Below are positions 45,430 through 54,285 of a stretch of 64,000 bases of DNA, piece by piece (position 1 is the first letter of the stretch; every line of letters starts with the position of its first letter). The notes beneath the pieces are model-generated. The model made no database searches, was not told where the DNA came from, and saw only the letters and a program-made list of their open reading frames with translations. The stretch comes from Pseudomonadota bacterium (GTDB lineage: Bacteria; Desulfobacterota; Desulfovibrionia; Desulfovibrionales; Desulfovibrionaceae): positions 17,449 to 81,448 of the forward strand of contig JAHIUD010000093.1 of the NCBI GenBank assembly GCA_018817515.1. Direction: 5' to 3'. A program made the translations under genes and the position numbers.

Positions 45430-46365
45430 CTAACCCTTGGCCTTTTTGGCGGCGGGTTTCGCGGTCTTCTTGGCCGCGGGCTTGGCAGCGGGCTTTTTGG
45501 CGGGCCGCTCCGGCGCCTGGCCGATGGTGAAGCTCTTGGGCGAGCAGCCCGAGCAGCCGCCCTGCTTGGTCTCCGGCGAGCAGCCCGAGCACTCGGCCAG
45601 CCCCTTGCCCTGGGCCTTGGCCCTGCCGGCGGCGAGCCTGGCCGCCATGCCAGCGGGTTTGCCCGCAGGCGCTGTGGCCGGTGCAGCGGCGGATGCGGCC
45701 GCAGCTTCGTCCTTGGGCTTCTTGATGCCCAGGTATTCGTCGGAATACTCGGTCATCAGCGCCAGGGAAACCGGCACCAGGACCTCGCCAAGGTCCTTGA
45801 AGCGCGTGTTCAGGCTGGCGGAAAGCTCGTGGCTCAACGCGTACAGGCGGTCCTGGATGCGGTCCAGGTAGACCGTGGGGTAGGCCTTGCCCTTCTCAAA
45901 GGCGGACTTGCCGCAGGTGTGGGCCTCGCCGCCGATGGCCGTGGGCACGCCATAGATGCGGCAGGTCACCGGGCGGGCGTCGTACATCTCGCACAGGCCG
46001 TTGTCGTCAAGCAGCGGGCAGCGCACGCGGACCTTGGCCATCTCCAGCAGGATGTCCTGGGCGTTCTGACCGTCCTTGACGGCGCGGAAGGCGTCGCGTT
46101 TGAGGCGGTGCACCAGGCGGTCGGCCTCGTCGGCGCGCTTGAGGATGCGGGTGCGGTCCTTGCCCTGGAAGCGGGCGTTGAAGACCGTGTTCACGAACAG
46201 GGCCTCCACCAGGGTCAGGTCAAACAGGGCGTGGCAGCAGTCGCTGCAGCCCTTTTCGCAGCGCACGTTGTCGGCGTAGCGCGAGCGCACGGTGTTGAAG
46301 ACCTGGTCGGACTCAGTGATGATCGCCTCATACTTCTTGAAAAATTCGCTGAAATCCAGGGCCAT
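45430..46365 (-). CDS. CxxCxxCC (YkgJ-type) cysteine-cluster protein with lysine/alanine-rich tail
   Basis: The 311 aa have the YkgJ-type metal/FeS cysteine cluster CEKGCSDCC (36-44) and later CPLL...LCEMYDARPVTCRIYGVP, the second half of the zinc or Fe-S site. The C-terminus is unusual: two CSGCSP repeats (AECSGCSPETKQGGCSGCSP) and a histone-like tail (KKPAAKPAAKKTAKPAAKKAKG). The tail could bind nucleic acid or polyanions. It is the first gene of the four-gene operon. Confidence 0.85.
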   Translation of the reverse strand: MALDFSEFFKKYEAIITESDQVFNTVRSRYADNVRCEKGCSDCCHALFDLTLVEALFVNTVFNARFQGKDRTRILKRADEADRLVHRLKRDAFRAVKDGQNAQDILLEMAKVRVRCPLLDDNGLCEMYDARPVTCRIYGVPTAIGGEAHTCGKSAFEKGKAYPTVYLDRIQDRLYALSHELSASLNTRFKDLGEVLVPVSLALMTEYSDEYLGIKKPKDEAAAASAAAPATAPAGKPAGMAARLAAGRAKAQGKGLAECSGCSPETKQGGCSGCSPKSFTIGQAPERPAKKPAAKPAAKKTAKPAAKKAKG

Positions 46366-46516
46366 CTAGGGACTCCTCAAGAAAATTCGCCGTGTGTGGC
46401 ACGATGCCTCAGGGCCGCTGGCGTCAGGGCCGGGCAAGCCAGGCCGGGGTATTCTGGCCGGGGCATCAGGGGAATATGGGCACGCGCCGGACATTAGTAA
46501 AGGGGTCCGGAGCATA

Positions 46517-46541
46517 CAAAAAAGCCGGGGTCCACCCGGCG
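46517..46541 (-). terminator. Intrinsic terminator downstream of the ferredoxin gene
   Basis: On the minus strand GCCGGG and CCCGGC pair around five bases, followed by TTTTTTG. It is 135 bases after the ferredoxin stop; a second GC-rich hairpin lies between them (about 46625-46657). Confidence 0.75.
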
Positions 46542-46675
46542 CCAGTGCCGCCACCAGCAGGCGGACGCGCTGCACCAGGACCCTGGCCAGGTGGGGCCAG
46601 AACATGGTGCTGTGCGGAAAAGGGACGGGAGCGGCGTCGTGCCGCCCCCGCCCGTTCAGCCGAAGCTGCCTTGTA

Positions 46676-46864
46676 CTATTCTTCTTCGATGGTGATGGCG
46701 TCCTGCTCGCAGACTTCCACGCAGGACTCGCAGCCCAGGCACTCTTCCATGTTGACCGGAACAGCTTTGCCGTCCTGCAGCTCGTAGACTTCCACGGGGC
46801 AAACGTCCACGCACTCGCCGTCGCCGATGCACTTGTCGTTGTCGACAGTAACCTTGTAGCCCAT
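46676..46864 (-). CDS. Ferredoxin with 4Fe-4S motifs (62 aa)
   Basis: Small electron carrier. Two cluster motifs are CIGDGECVDVCP and CLGCESCVEVCE; in the first, Asp replaces the second cysteine of the usual motif, a feature of Desulfovibrio ferredoxins whose site can hold a 3Fe-4S or 4Fe-4S cluster. It is acidic (ends AITIEEE). GGAGGG precedes the ATG. It is monocistronic with its own terminator. Confidence 0.93.
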   Translation of the reverse strand: MGYKVTVDNDKCIGDGECVDVCPVEVYELQDGKAVPVNMEECLGCESCVEVCEQDAITIEEE

Positions 46865-47193
46865 TGTACCCTCCAAGTGTGTAAAAATAGGAATTATCGT
46901 CAGCCCATTCCGGCCAGTCCCCAGGCTGGGGAGCTGGTCCGAAGGGCCAGGCGCCGTTTTCCTCGCACAATGTAGGCAAGCAACCGAGCGCGCAGGCTCC
47001 GGGGTTGCTGATAGCGCTACCTCACGCTTGGTGTCAAGCCAAAGCGAAAGGCAACTGCGAGAACTCGGCAAATCGACCCAGGTTGAGCTTCCCGGCGGCA
47101 TGGGCTATGCTCCCGGACATCCGGCCAGACCCGGCCCCAATACAGGCCCAGCCCCAAGTCCGACCGGAAATCTTCTCCCAAAGGCAGCCCCAA

Positions 47194-48393
47194 ATGTTCA
47201 CCTCCGACGAACTCAAGAAATACGCCCGCACCCTCTGGTGGGGGCTTACGACCGCGCGCACCAGCCCCTACAAGCCCGGCGACATGATCCTGCTGCGCTT
47301 CGACCAGCTGGCCACTCCCCTGGCCGAGGCCGTGTTCGACCTTTTGATGGACGAGGGCATGGTGCCCGTGGCCCGCCAGAACCTGACCAGCAACATGGAG
47401 GTCTCGTTCTACGGCAAGGGCTCGGACGCGCAGATCAAGACAGTGCCGCCCGGCGACCGAGAGCTCATGCAAAACCTCTCCGGGCTCATCTCGCTCATCG
47501 CGCCGGGCTCGCTCACGCACCTGGCGGGCACGGACCCCTCCAAGATCGGCCAGGCCGCCGTGGCCAGAAAGTTCCTGCGCGAGATCATGGAAGGCCGCGA
47601 GCAGACCGGCGACTTCGGCTGGACGCTGTGCGCCTACCCCACGCCGGAGCAGGCCAGATGCGCGGGCCTGAGCGTCGAGGACTACGCCCGGGTCGTCAAG
47701 CGCGCCTGCTTTTTGGACGACGCCGACCCGGCCGCGCGCTGGGCCGGGGTGTTCGAGGACGCCCAGCGGGTCAAGCAGGCCCTGGCTGCGCTGAACATTA
47801 AAAGCCTGCGCATCGAGTCGGCAGGCTGCGACCTCACCGTTGTTCCCGGCGAGCAGCGCCGCTGGCTGGGCGTCTCGGGCCACAACATCCCGAGCTTCGA
47901 GATCTTCCTCTCGCCCGACTGGCGCGGCACCGAGGGCGTGTACTTCGCGGACCAGCCCAGCTACCGCTCGGGCAACCGGGTGGAGGGCGTGCGCCTGGAG
48001 TTCAAGGCGGGCCGCGCGGTTTCCGTCACCGCCAAGGAAGGCCAGGAGTTCGTGCAGAAGCAGTTGGCCATGGACGAGGGCGCGGCCCAGCTGGGCGAGT
48101 TCTCGCTCACCGACCGCCGCCATTCGCGCATCGACACCTTCATGGCCAACACCCTGTTCGACGAGAACTTCGGCGGAGACTTCGGCAACTGCCACGTGGC
48201 CGTGGGCGCCAGCTATTCCGACACCTTTTCCGGCGACCAGACCAGGCTCGACGCCGATCTCAAGAAGTCGCTCGGCTTCAACGACTCTGCCCTGCACTGG
48301 GACCTGGTGAACACCGAGGACAAGACCGTCACGGCCAGCCTTGCCGGCGGCGGCACGAAGGTCATCTACAAGGGCGGCGAGTTCGACCTGTAG
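47194..48393 (+). CDS. Aminopeptidase, M29 family
   Basis: Metal-dependent aminopeptidase of 399 aa. The C-terminal active site shows GEFSLTDRRHSRI, NTLFDENFGGDFGNCHVAVGASY and a late LHWDLV, containing the Glu/His ligands of the thermophilic (M29) family. There is no signal peptide, so it is cytoplasmic. The ATG at 47194 has AAAGG upstream; longer in-frame starts read through non-conserved sequence. It ends at a strong terminator. Confidence 0.88.
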   Translation: MFTSDELKKYARTLWWGLTTARTSPYKPGDMILLRFDQLATPLAEAVFDLLMDEGMVPVARQNLTSNMEVSFYGKGSDAQIKTVPPGDRELMQNLSGLISLIAPGSLTHLAGTDPSKIGQAAVARKFLREIMEGREQTGDFGWTLCAYPTPEQARCAGLSVEDYARVVKRACFLDDADPAARWAGVFEDAQRVKQALAALNIKSLRIESAGCDLTVVPGEQRRWLGVSGHNIPSFEIFLSPDWRGTEGVYFADQPSYRSGNRVEGVRLEFKAGRAVSVTAKEGQEFVQKQLAMDEGAAQLGEFSLTDRRHSRIDTFMANTLFDENFGGDFGNCHVAVGASYSDTFSGDQTRLDADLKKSLGFNDSALHWDLVNTEDKTVTASLAGGGTKVIYKGGEFDL

Positions 48394-48421
48394 GCCAAGA
48401 CGGCACACGCCGACACATGCC

Positions 48422-48457
48422 AAAGGGGCTGCCGTCTTGCGATGGCAGCCCCTTTTT
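48422..48457. terminator. Bidirectional terminator between the aminopeptidase and hemerythrin genes
   Basis: AAAGGGGCTGCC and GGCAGCCCCTTT are perfect arms around GTCTTGCGAT, followed by TT on the plus strand. Serves both convergent genes. Confidence 0.85.
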
Positions 48458-48480
48458 GGTGGCCTCCGGTGGGCTTTTGC

Positions 48481-48879
48481 TCAGCCCTTGGGCAGGCAGG
48501 CCACCAGCCGCTTGTCCATGACCGAAATATGGTCAATCAGCCAGCTCACAAGCCACCGGAACGTCTCCTTCCCGATGTCGGCCTGGCCATGCCTGAACTT
48601 CTCCGCCAGCGCGTCCAGAGTGCCCACGAACGAGTCGTGCTCGGCCTTGTGCGCGGCATACTCCGCGTAGTTCGCCTGCTTCATGAGCCGCTCTTCCTCG
48701 CTGAAGTGGAACATGGTGTATTTGTAGAGGGACATCAGCACGGACCGGGAATCGCTGCCTCCCGTTTCGTTTTTGCAGGCCTCGTGCAGTTGGTTGACAA
48801 AGACCACAAGGTTCTTGTGCTGCGTGTCGATTGCCTCGTGCCCAATGGCGAGCGACCCGTCCCATTCAAATAGCGGCAT
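48481..48879 (-). CDS. Bacteriohemerythrin
   Basis: Oxygen-binding di-iron protein of 132 aa. All expected ligands are present: DTQHKNLV, MFHFSEEERLM, HKAEHDSFV and WLIDHISVMDKRLV, with tryptophan W6 near the N-terminus typical of the family. It may store, deliver or detoxify oxygen; in anaerobes it is usually protective. GGGGGATG precedes the ATG. The gene is bracketed by two almost identical terminators. Confidence 0.93.
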   Translation of the reverse strand: MPLFEWDGSLAIGHEAIDTQHKNLVVFVNQLHEACKNETGGSDSRSVLMSLYKYTMFHFSEEERLMKQANYAEYAAHKAEHDSFVGTLDALAEKFRHGQADIGKETFRWLVSWLIDHISVMDKRLVACLPKG

Positions 48880-48967
48880 GACATCCCCCCTGGGTCCTGA
48901 CCGTGAGCCCGGACCTGCCAGGCACAGGTCAGCTTACCAGGGTTTGGCTGCGAGAGGCAAGCTGGAA

Positions 48968-49013
48968 CACGCAAAAGGGGCTGCCGTCTCACGATGGCAG
49001 CCCCTTTTGCGTG
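48968..49013. terminator. 18-bp perfect inverted repeat, terminator of the surface-protein gene
   Basis: CACGCAAAAGGGGCTGCC and GGCAGCCCCTTTTGCGTG are perfect 18-bp arms around GTCTCACGAT. It nearly duplicates the 48422-48457 hairpin (core and loop differ at two positions). Confidence 0.85.
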
Positions 49014-49031
49014 GCCGTTGGCTGGCTTGAT

Positions 49032-49667
49032 TCAGCCCTGGTTCCGGCGCGAGCGCTTGAAGCCCGCCAACCCCAGAAGCCCGCTGCCCAGCAGCCACAC
49101 CGCGCCGGGGATGGGCGTGGGCGCGACGGTGGGGGCTGTATGGGAAATGGCGAAGACAAAGTCGTTGTAATCCTTGTCCCAGGTGGCGAACTCGTCGTGG
49201 AACACGAGGATGGCCCCAACAGGCAGGGTCAGGGAAATTCCATTGGCCTGCAGCGTAAACGGAGTCTTCGTCAACTCAAAGAACAGATTCTGCGAGATGT
49301 TGCCAGCAATGACGGAATTTAAAGGCCCCACTCCGCTGACCGTGGTATCGGAAATGCCAAGATATAAGAGGTTGGCGACGTATTTTGACTGGCCAAAGGT
49401 GCTGGCAATGTCCTGATTTGTGAACAGGGGTGCTGAGGTGCTGTACAACATGGTCTCACGCAGATCGAGCGTGCGCGTGGACTCAAAGCCCAGAGGCGTC
49501 ACATAGCCCGCCTTGCCGTACAAATCGACGAGCGGCACCTGCTCCCCGGCCGCCGTCAGGGAGGTCAGGGCTGTCGGGGCAAAATGCGACGCCAGGGCGC
49601 TGGCCGCGCTTCCCAGAACAAGCAACGCCAGCAACAGCGCCGCAGCAGACTTCTTGAACCAATGCAT
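49032..49667 (-). CDS. Exported protein with PEP-CTERM-like (VPLPA-type) sorting signal
   Basis: The 211 aa have a signal peptide (MHWFKKSAAALLLALLVLGSAASALA) and a C-terminal tripartite sorting signal: PIPGAVWLLGSGLLGLAG followed by FKRSRR, where the PxPx motif, hydrophobic helix and basic tail match the PEP-CTERM/VPLPA class processed by exosortase. The middle contains DYNDFVFAISH, the DxxND pattern common in the DUF4114-like part of such proteins. No exosortase gene is in this window. GGAGGTGGGG precedes the ATG. Confidence 0.8.
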   Translation of the reverse strand: MHWFKKSAAALLLALLVLGSAASALASHFAPTALTSLTAAGEQVPLVDLYGKAGYVTPLGFESTRTLDLRETMLYSTSAPLFTNQDIASTFGQSKYVANLLYLGISDTTVSGVGPLNSVIAGNISQNLFFELTKTPFTLQANGISLTLPVGAILVFHDEFATWDKDYNDFVFAISHTAPTVAPTPIPGAVWLLGSGLLGLAGFKRSRRNQG

Positions 49668-49952
49668 GCCCCACCTCCAGACAATCCAACACCCAGCAGT
49701 TCATGGCCCATCGCATAGTTCCGTGCCTGTGGTCAATAACAACCTTTCGGGCCGAGGCAAAAGGTCAGCCGCCCCCCTGTCAGGTCTCCGACGCGGGCGG
49801 CTCTCCTGCGCCCCCCGGCCTTGCCGCGCCGCGCCAGAGCTGCGCCAGAGCCGCGCCAGAGCTGCGCGGGAACGCGATTTGCATTTCTCCTAAAGAACGC
49901 GCCGCCGCCTGACGGGCGCTATTTCCCCTAACCCCCTGTGCAGGACAAACGT

Positions 49953-51227
49953 ATGCAAACCTTTGAAAAGATCATCAACGCCTGTTTCGAAAAGGGCTTC
50001 ACCGACCTGCACATGACCGGGGGCGAGCCCCTGGTCTGCCGCCGCGATGGCGAGGTCTGCTTCCAGCCGCAGCACATCCTGACCCCGCAGTACGTGGACA
50101 ACCTCGTCCAGCTCCTGCTGAACCAGCGCCAGCTGCAGCAGTTGCGGGAGCTCTGGTCCACGGACCTGGCCCTGACCATCGCCGGCAAGCGGCTGCGCAT
50201 CAACGCCTTCAGCGCGCACCGGGGCGTGAGCCTGGCCATCCGCTTCCTGCCGGGCAACATCCCGGACGTGGAGTCGCTGAACCTGCACCCGTCGCTCAAG
50301 GATTTCTGCCGCGAACGCTCTGGCCTGCTGCTCATCTGCGGCTCCACGGGCAGCGGCAAGACCACCACCATCGCCGCGCTCATCAACGAGATCAACAGCA
50401 GCCGCGCCTGCCATGTGGTGACCCTTGAAGACCCCATCGAGTACCTGTTCGCCTCGCGCAAATCGTTCATCGAGCAGCGCGAATTGGGCAAGCATTTCCA
50501 CACCTACCAGTCCGGCCTGCTGGACGTGCTGCGCCAGGCGCCGGACGTCATCGTCGTGGGCGAGATGCGCTCCCCGGAGACCATCCAGCTGAGCCTGGAC
50601 GCTGCGGAATCCGGGCATCTGGTCATCGCCACCATGCACGCGGGCGCCCACGAGGAGGCCCTGCACCGGCTGTGCAACACGGCCCAGACGCACAGCAGCG
50701 AGCACATCCGGCTGCAATTGTCCTTAAGCCTCGTCGGCATCATCAACCAGCAGCTCACCTACCAGCCCAAGCTTGGCTATTCCGTGCCCCTGCTGTCCGT
50801 CCTGCGCAACAACAAGGCCATCTCCAATCTCATCCGCGAGAACAAGCTCTCCCAGATCGAAAGCGTGCTGGAGACCGGTAAGAACAAGGGAATGTTCACC
50901 TTCACGTCCTACCGGGAGGAGTATCTGGCGACGCGCAAGACCTTTTTCCCGCCCGTGATGCGCGCCGGGCAGCAGGCCACAGCCGCCGCTCCGCAAGAGC
51001 GCGTCTCGGCCGCCTTCAACTACGACGCCCGCTGCGAGATCCTGGTGGACGGACGCCCCAGGGGCCTGCCCAACCGGCCGGCGCCCGCGCCGAGCATGGT
51101 TGAGTGGGCGCCGGAACGGCCGGAGCGCTCGGAGTGGCCAGAACCGGCCAATGGCCCGGTGCGGTATGGGGACAAGGATTCGGACATCGACGGCTTCATC
51201 TCGCAGTTGGAGCAGCGCTCCCTCTGA
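49953..51227 (+). CDS. Type IV pilus retraction ATPase, PilT-like
   Basis: Hexameric AAA-like ATPase that powers pilus retraction. The 424 aa show an N-terminal PAS-like domain, Walker A STGSGKTTT, Asp box TLEDPIEYLF, Walker B region DVIVVGEMRSPET, His box ATMHAGAH and the PilT-type C-terminal AISNLIREN. A Pro/Glu-rich tail of about 60 residues follows, ending in acidic DSDIDGFISQLEQRSL. No other pilus genes are adjacent, so it may serve a dispersed pilus system. The ATG at 49953 is preferred; a GTG 15 bases upstream has no ribosome site. Confidence 0.86.
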   Translation: MQTFEKIINACFEKGFTDLHMTGGEPLVCRRDGEVCFQPQHILTPQYVDNLVQLLLNQRQLQQLRELWSTDLALTIAGKRLRINAFSAHRGVSLAIRFLPGNIPDVESLNLHPSLKDFCRERSGLLLICGSTGSGKTTTIAALINEINSSRACHVVTLEDPIEYLFASRKSFIEQRELGKHFHTYQSGLLDVLRQAPDVIVVGEMRSPETIQLSLDAAESGHLVIATMHAGAHEEALHRLCNTAQTHSSEHIRLQLSLSLVGIINQQLTYQPKLGYSVPLLSVLRNNKAISNLIRENKLSQIESVLETGKNKGMFTFTSYREEYLATRKTFFPPVMRAGQQATAAAPQERVSAAFNYDARCEILVDGRPRGLPNRPAPAPSMVEWAPERPERSEWPEPANGPVRYGDKDSDIDGFISQLEQRSL

Positions 51228-51338
51228 GCCCGCAGCCGGGGCCGCCAGGCGCAACAAAAGGACCGGGCGCGCCTGAGGCAGGCCGGGAGAGGCGGGCGCG
51301 CCAAGGCGCGAGAAGTCAGTGGGCGCTGGACGGCGGGA

Positions 51339-51530
51339 CTATTTGATGCGCCACTGCCGGGGGGCGAACTCGACGATGCGGAAGGTCTTGGTGGCCTGGC
51401 ACTTCGGGCATTCCACCTCGACCACCGGGGCCATCGTATACTCTTCCATGACCTGCTTGCAGCTGCAGGTGAAGACGGGGCGCAACATGCCGTTCTTGCC
51501 GGGGACCAGAGAGCCGGTGATTGTTTTCAT
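51339..51530 (-). CDS. Small protein with possible zinc ribbon (63 aa)
   Basis: Unrecognised cytoplasmic protein. Cysteines are arranged CSC...CPKC (TCSCKQVM and VECPKCQATK), which could bind one zinc. The ATG at 51530 has GGGGG five bases upstream; a GTG two codons earlier is less well spaced. It lies between pilT and the tRNA fragment, the last gene before the island. Confidence 0.55.
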   Translation of the reverse strand: MKTITGSLVPGKNGMLRPVFTCSCKQVMEEYTMAPVVEVECPKCQATKTFRIVEFAPRQWRIK

Positions 51531-51539
51531 GCGCACCCC

Positions 51540-51831
51540 CTAGCAGCGGCGCGCCCGGAAGTCCAGGCGCGGTCTAGCGCTGCTGGCACACGAAATCCTA
51601 CTCAACCTCGATGCGCGACTCCGGTACCACCCCTGTTTTCGTTGGCGAACTGACGGACCCGGTGGCCAGGACCGTGCCCTCCGCCGCGTAATATTTTTAG
51701 GCGGAGGTCGAGGGCTTCGTGGTGCTGCGGGAAAATTCATGCGCTGGGTGGAATGTTCTGCTGGGTGAACTGTTGCGCGAGACAATAGAAAAAGGGGCTG
51801 CGTCTTTCGACAACAACCCCTTGATCAATCG
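51540..51831. other. Non-coding stretch before the island junction
   Basis: No convincing gene. Open frames here are GC-biased and lack ribosome sites; one plus-strand frame after an in-frame TAG reads AEVEGFVVLRENSCAGW and could be a remnant. A weak hairpin GGGGCTG...CAACCCC at 51794-51820 resembles the terminators of the hemerythrin region. Confidence 0.4.
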
Positions 51832-51880
51832 TGGTGGGCCCGGCAGGATTTGAACCTGCGACCTACGGATTCGTAGTCCT
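51832..51880 (-). tRNA. 3' fragment of a tRNA-Arg(ACG) gene (attachment-site remnant)
   Basis: On the minus strand: anticodon loop and 3' stem half CTACGAATCCGT, a variable loop AGGTC, T arm GCAGG-TTCAAAT-CCTGC, then the 3' acceptor strand CGGGCCC, A and CCA. The 5' half (acceptor GGGCCCG, D arm and 5' anticodon stem) is absent; the upstream sequence does not provide it. This is the usual product of integration into a tRNA 3' end, with the intact tRNA re-formed at the other end of the element. Confidence 0.75.
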
Positions 51881-51974
51881 GGCCTCTGAATCGTGAGAAG
51901 CCATAAAATCAGGCACTTAGGAACATCTCAAAGAACGCCTCGCCTAAAAAAAGTCAATAAATGAGTCTAGGAGT

Positions 51975-51993
51975 TTTGTCAAAAGTTGACAAA
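51975..51993. promoter_or_regulatory. Palindrome TTTGTCAA-AAG-TTGACAAA
   Basis: Eight-base perfect arms separated by three bases, at the left end of the island. A related inverted repeat with GGTTGACA and TGTCAACC lies upstream of the MucR-type gene. Possible operator for an element-encoded regulator. Confidence 0.45.
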
Positions 51994-52196
51994 TGCGATG
52001 ACGGTCACTTTCCGCCTATCTCAGCCGCATCCCTTATAAGGATACTCCCGGCATCTGGGGCATTCACTCAAGCTTCAATTGGTCCCCAAAGAGCAAGCGA
52101 GTCAGCCAAACCGGTGCAGGTGGAAGAACTGATGAAGGCGCCTGAGAGGTCATGGGGAAGGACAACGGACAATTTGAGAGTCGTCTGTAATTGCTG

Positions 52197-54041
52197 CTAC
52201 TGCTGCCGTTCCAACCGAGTGTTTCTATAATCACTTCTTCGGACGAATATTCCATCGCGTTTAGGCACCCAATCTACAGCCCTCACGGGGATGTTATCCT
52301 GACTATCAGCTAGGTCGCAGGTAAACCGATAGGTTGAAGCGTCATCGATGGAGCCGAACAACACCTTGTAAACCTTCAGTGTAAACATAAGGGTCTTCCC
52401 CTTAACCTGCACATCCTCTACAGTGATATCTCCTGAAAAAGTCCAAAACTTGCCTGTGGCCGTAGCCGCCAACCCGCTGCCAGCACGCGTGAAGGTAATA
52501 TTTAGACTCCCATAGCCGCCCTCGTAGTCGGGTGGCATGACCCATTTGAAACTTCCGACCATATTGCTGACGAGGTTAAGGCTCTTGGCTAACGCTTTAG
52601 CGTACTCACCGCGTTCGGCTTCGGGAACTATGCCAGCATAATCCTCCATAAGTATTCGACCGCGTTCCATCTCACCCTTCCGGTCTGCAGCTATCGCTTG
52701 GCAGAGTTGGACTAGCGCTCGGTCTGCACCGTCTTCACTTGCCCTGTTAAGTTGATAGGTCGCGTCGGTATTTCCTTCAAGGCCAAGGAGGAGGCCCTTA
52801 GCGAGACGAACCCCAGCGGTCTGGGTGTTGGACTCATTCAAGCGCTGAAGTTGATATTTGGCGTCTGCATCACGTCCAGAAAAGACTAAGGCGATGGCAA
52901 GACCAGCGCGGGCGTCAACATCATCTGGCTTAGCCTGTACGGCCTGTTCAAAGTATGCACGGGTATCAGGCGTACCAGCACGGGCCAGTTGAGCGAACTG
53001 TGCAGTATGTCTGGCTGCCTGTGGTGAAACTGCGGGGGTTGCAGAAAGTGGCGTCTGTTTGGGGCGAGGTGCCATGGCCAAGAGTTTGGATTGCTCCAAC
53101 TTCTGTCGTTCGGTCTCTAGGCGGTCTTTGTCAGCTTGAAGGGCCTGATACTGGGCCAACTCCAGTTTCTCTTGCTTAAGGCGTTCAGCCTCTTCAGCAA
53201 TACGTCTTTTCTCGGCTTTGAGGTCCATTTTCGGGACTGGTGCTGACGGTTTTGGAACTACAGCCGCCATCGGGGTAGGCTTGGGCGGCTGACCGTCAGA
53301 AGCACCAGAAAAATAGAACTGCCCGATAAGGCTAGATGCCTCCCAAGGTACTTGTTTACGATTTGTGTCCGCCACGACGCTCTGACGTACACGTTTGAAC
53401 ATCTCCTCTACGCTCAGGCTCGGGGTAGCCATATTCTTCAGCAGGTGCTGGGTGAACAGACCATTCCTGCCTGTACCATCTGAGGCCACAGAGCCTGGGG
53501 CGGTAGCATAAGAAATGAGTGACCCCGTTGGCGCGTCCATTTTAGCAAGCCCCTGCTCGGCGGAACGGAAGCTGCGAGCAAAAGGGTTGTTCCTGCAAGC
53601 ATCCAATATAATAATGTTTAAATCATTCCTTGCGTCTTCCATCTTACCCAGGACCATCCCGGCTGGTATGCAGGTAAACTTAACATCGCTCTCCGTCTGG
53701 ATGTTCGCGTTGACAGGGACCAGATAGTTCTCTCCGCCCACCTGGAGACCATGTCCAGCGTAGTAGAACAGCCCTGCACCGCCCTGACGCAGCTTGATTC
53801 CGAACTCACGTACAGAAGAGTCCATCTGCTGCTGGTTAGCGTTGGTCAGGAGCACCACCTCAAAACCAAGCCGCTGGAGGGCTGCGGCCATGTCCTTGGC
53901 GTCATTGACGGGGTTTTTGAGTGGAGCGGAAGGGTAGCTGCCGTTGCCAATGACCAGGGCCACCCGGCGTTCGGCGAAAGCTTGAAGGGAACATATGGTG
54001 ACAAGGGCGAAAGCTACAACTATGATAGTTTTGAAGCGCAT
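52197..54041 (-). CDS. Secreted caspase-like (C14) protein with TPR-like and C-terminal domains
   Basis: The 614 aa have a signal peptide (1-23) and a caspase-fold domain with catalytic His97 (YYAGHGLQ) and Cys149 (ILDACRNNPFARSF). A Pro-rich linker and a coiled coil (EAERLKQEKLELAQYQALQADKDRLETERQKLEQ region) follow, then two to three TPR-like repeats and a C-terminal about 150-residue domain with no recognised motif (SGDITVEDVQVKGKTLMFTLKVY). Probably periplasmic or surface-exposed. The GAGGAG site supports the ATG at 54041. It is divergent from the hemerythrin operon, sharing the 244-base gap. Confidence 0.87.
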   Translation of the reverse strand: MRFKTIIVVAFALVTICSLQAFAERRVALVIGNGSYPSAPLKNPVNDAKDMAAALQRLGFEVVLLTNANQQQMDSSVREFGIKLRQGGAGLFYYAGHGLQVGGENYLVPVNANIQTESDVKFTCIPAGMVLGKMEDARNDLNIIILDACRNNPFARSFRSAEQGLAKMDAPTGSLISYATAPGSVASDGTGRNGLFTQHLLKNMATPSLSVEEMFKRVRQSVVADTNRKQVPWEASSLIGQFYFSGASDGQPPKPTPMAAVVPKPSAPVPKMDLKAEKRRIAEEAERLKQEKLELAQYQALQADKDRLETERQKLEQSKLLAMAPRPKQTPLSATPAVSPQAARHTAQFAQLARAGTPDTRAYFEQAVQAKPDDVDARAGLAIALVFSGRDADAKYQLQRLNESNTQTAGVRLAKGLLLGLEGNTDATYQLNRASEDGADRALVQLCQAIAADRKGEMERGRILMEDYAGIVPEAERGEYAKALAKSLNLVSNMVGSFKWVMPPDYEGGYGSLNITFTRAGSGLAATATGKFWTFSGDITVEDVQVKGKTLMFTLKVYKVLFGSIDDASTYRFTCDLADSQDNIPVRAVDWVPKRDGIFVRRSDYRNTRLERQQ

Positions 54042-54285
54042 ATAGGTCTCCTCACCGTCTATGTACCCCTACAGAAACATCAGCCGTACAACAAGAGAAA
54101 CGACAGGCAAAAATGGTCTAAGCTCAGTTCATGGAAGCACCCCAGAGTCCCAACTCCTTAGCTGCCCATTGAACAGGGGACTTTACACAGGCGGCCCATC
54201 TCTTGCGGAAAACAATGAAATTAGACTAAACGAAGAGGCACACCATTGGAGACGGTCATGTTGCCCTAACCAAGGAGTCTTGACT

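Noticed and set aside
51961..52230. Plus-strand frame of 89 codons at the left end of the island
   Set aside because: Starts without a Shine-Dalgarno, partly overlaps the 3' end of the caspase-like gene on the other strand and has no recognisable domain; not listed as a gene.
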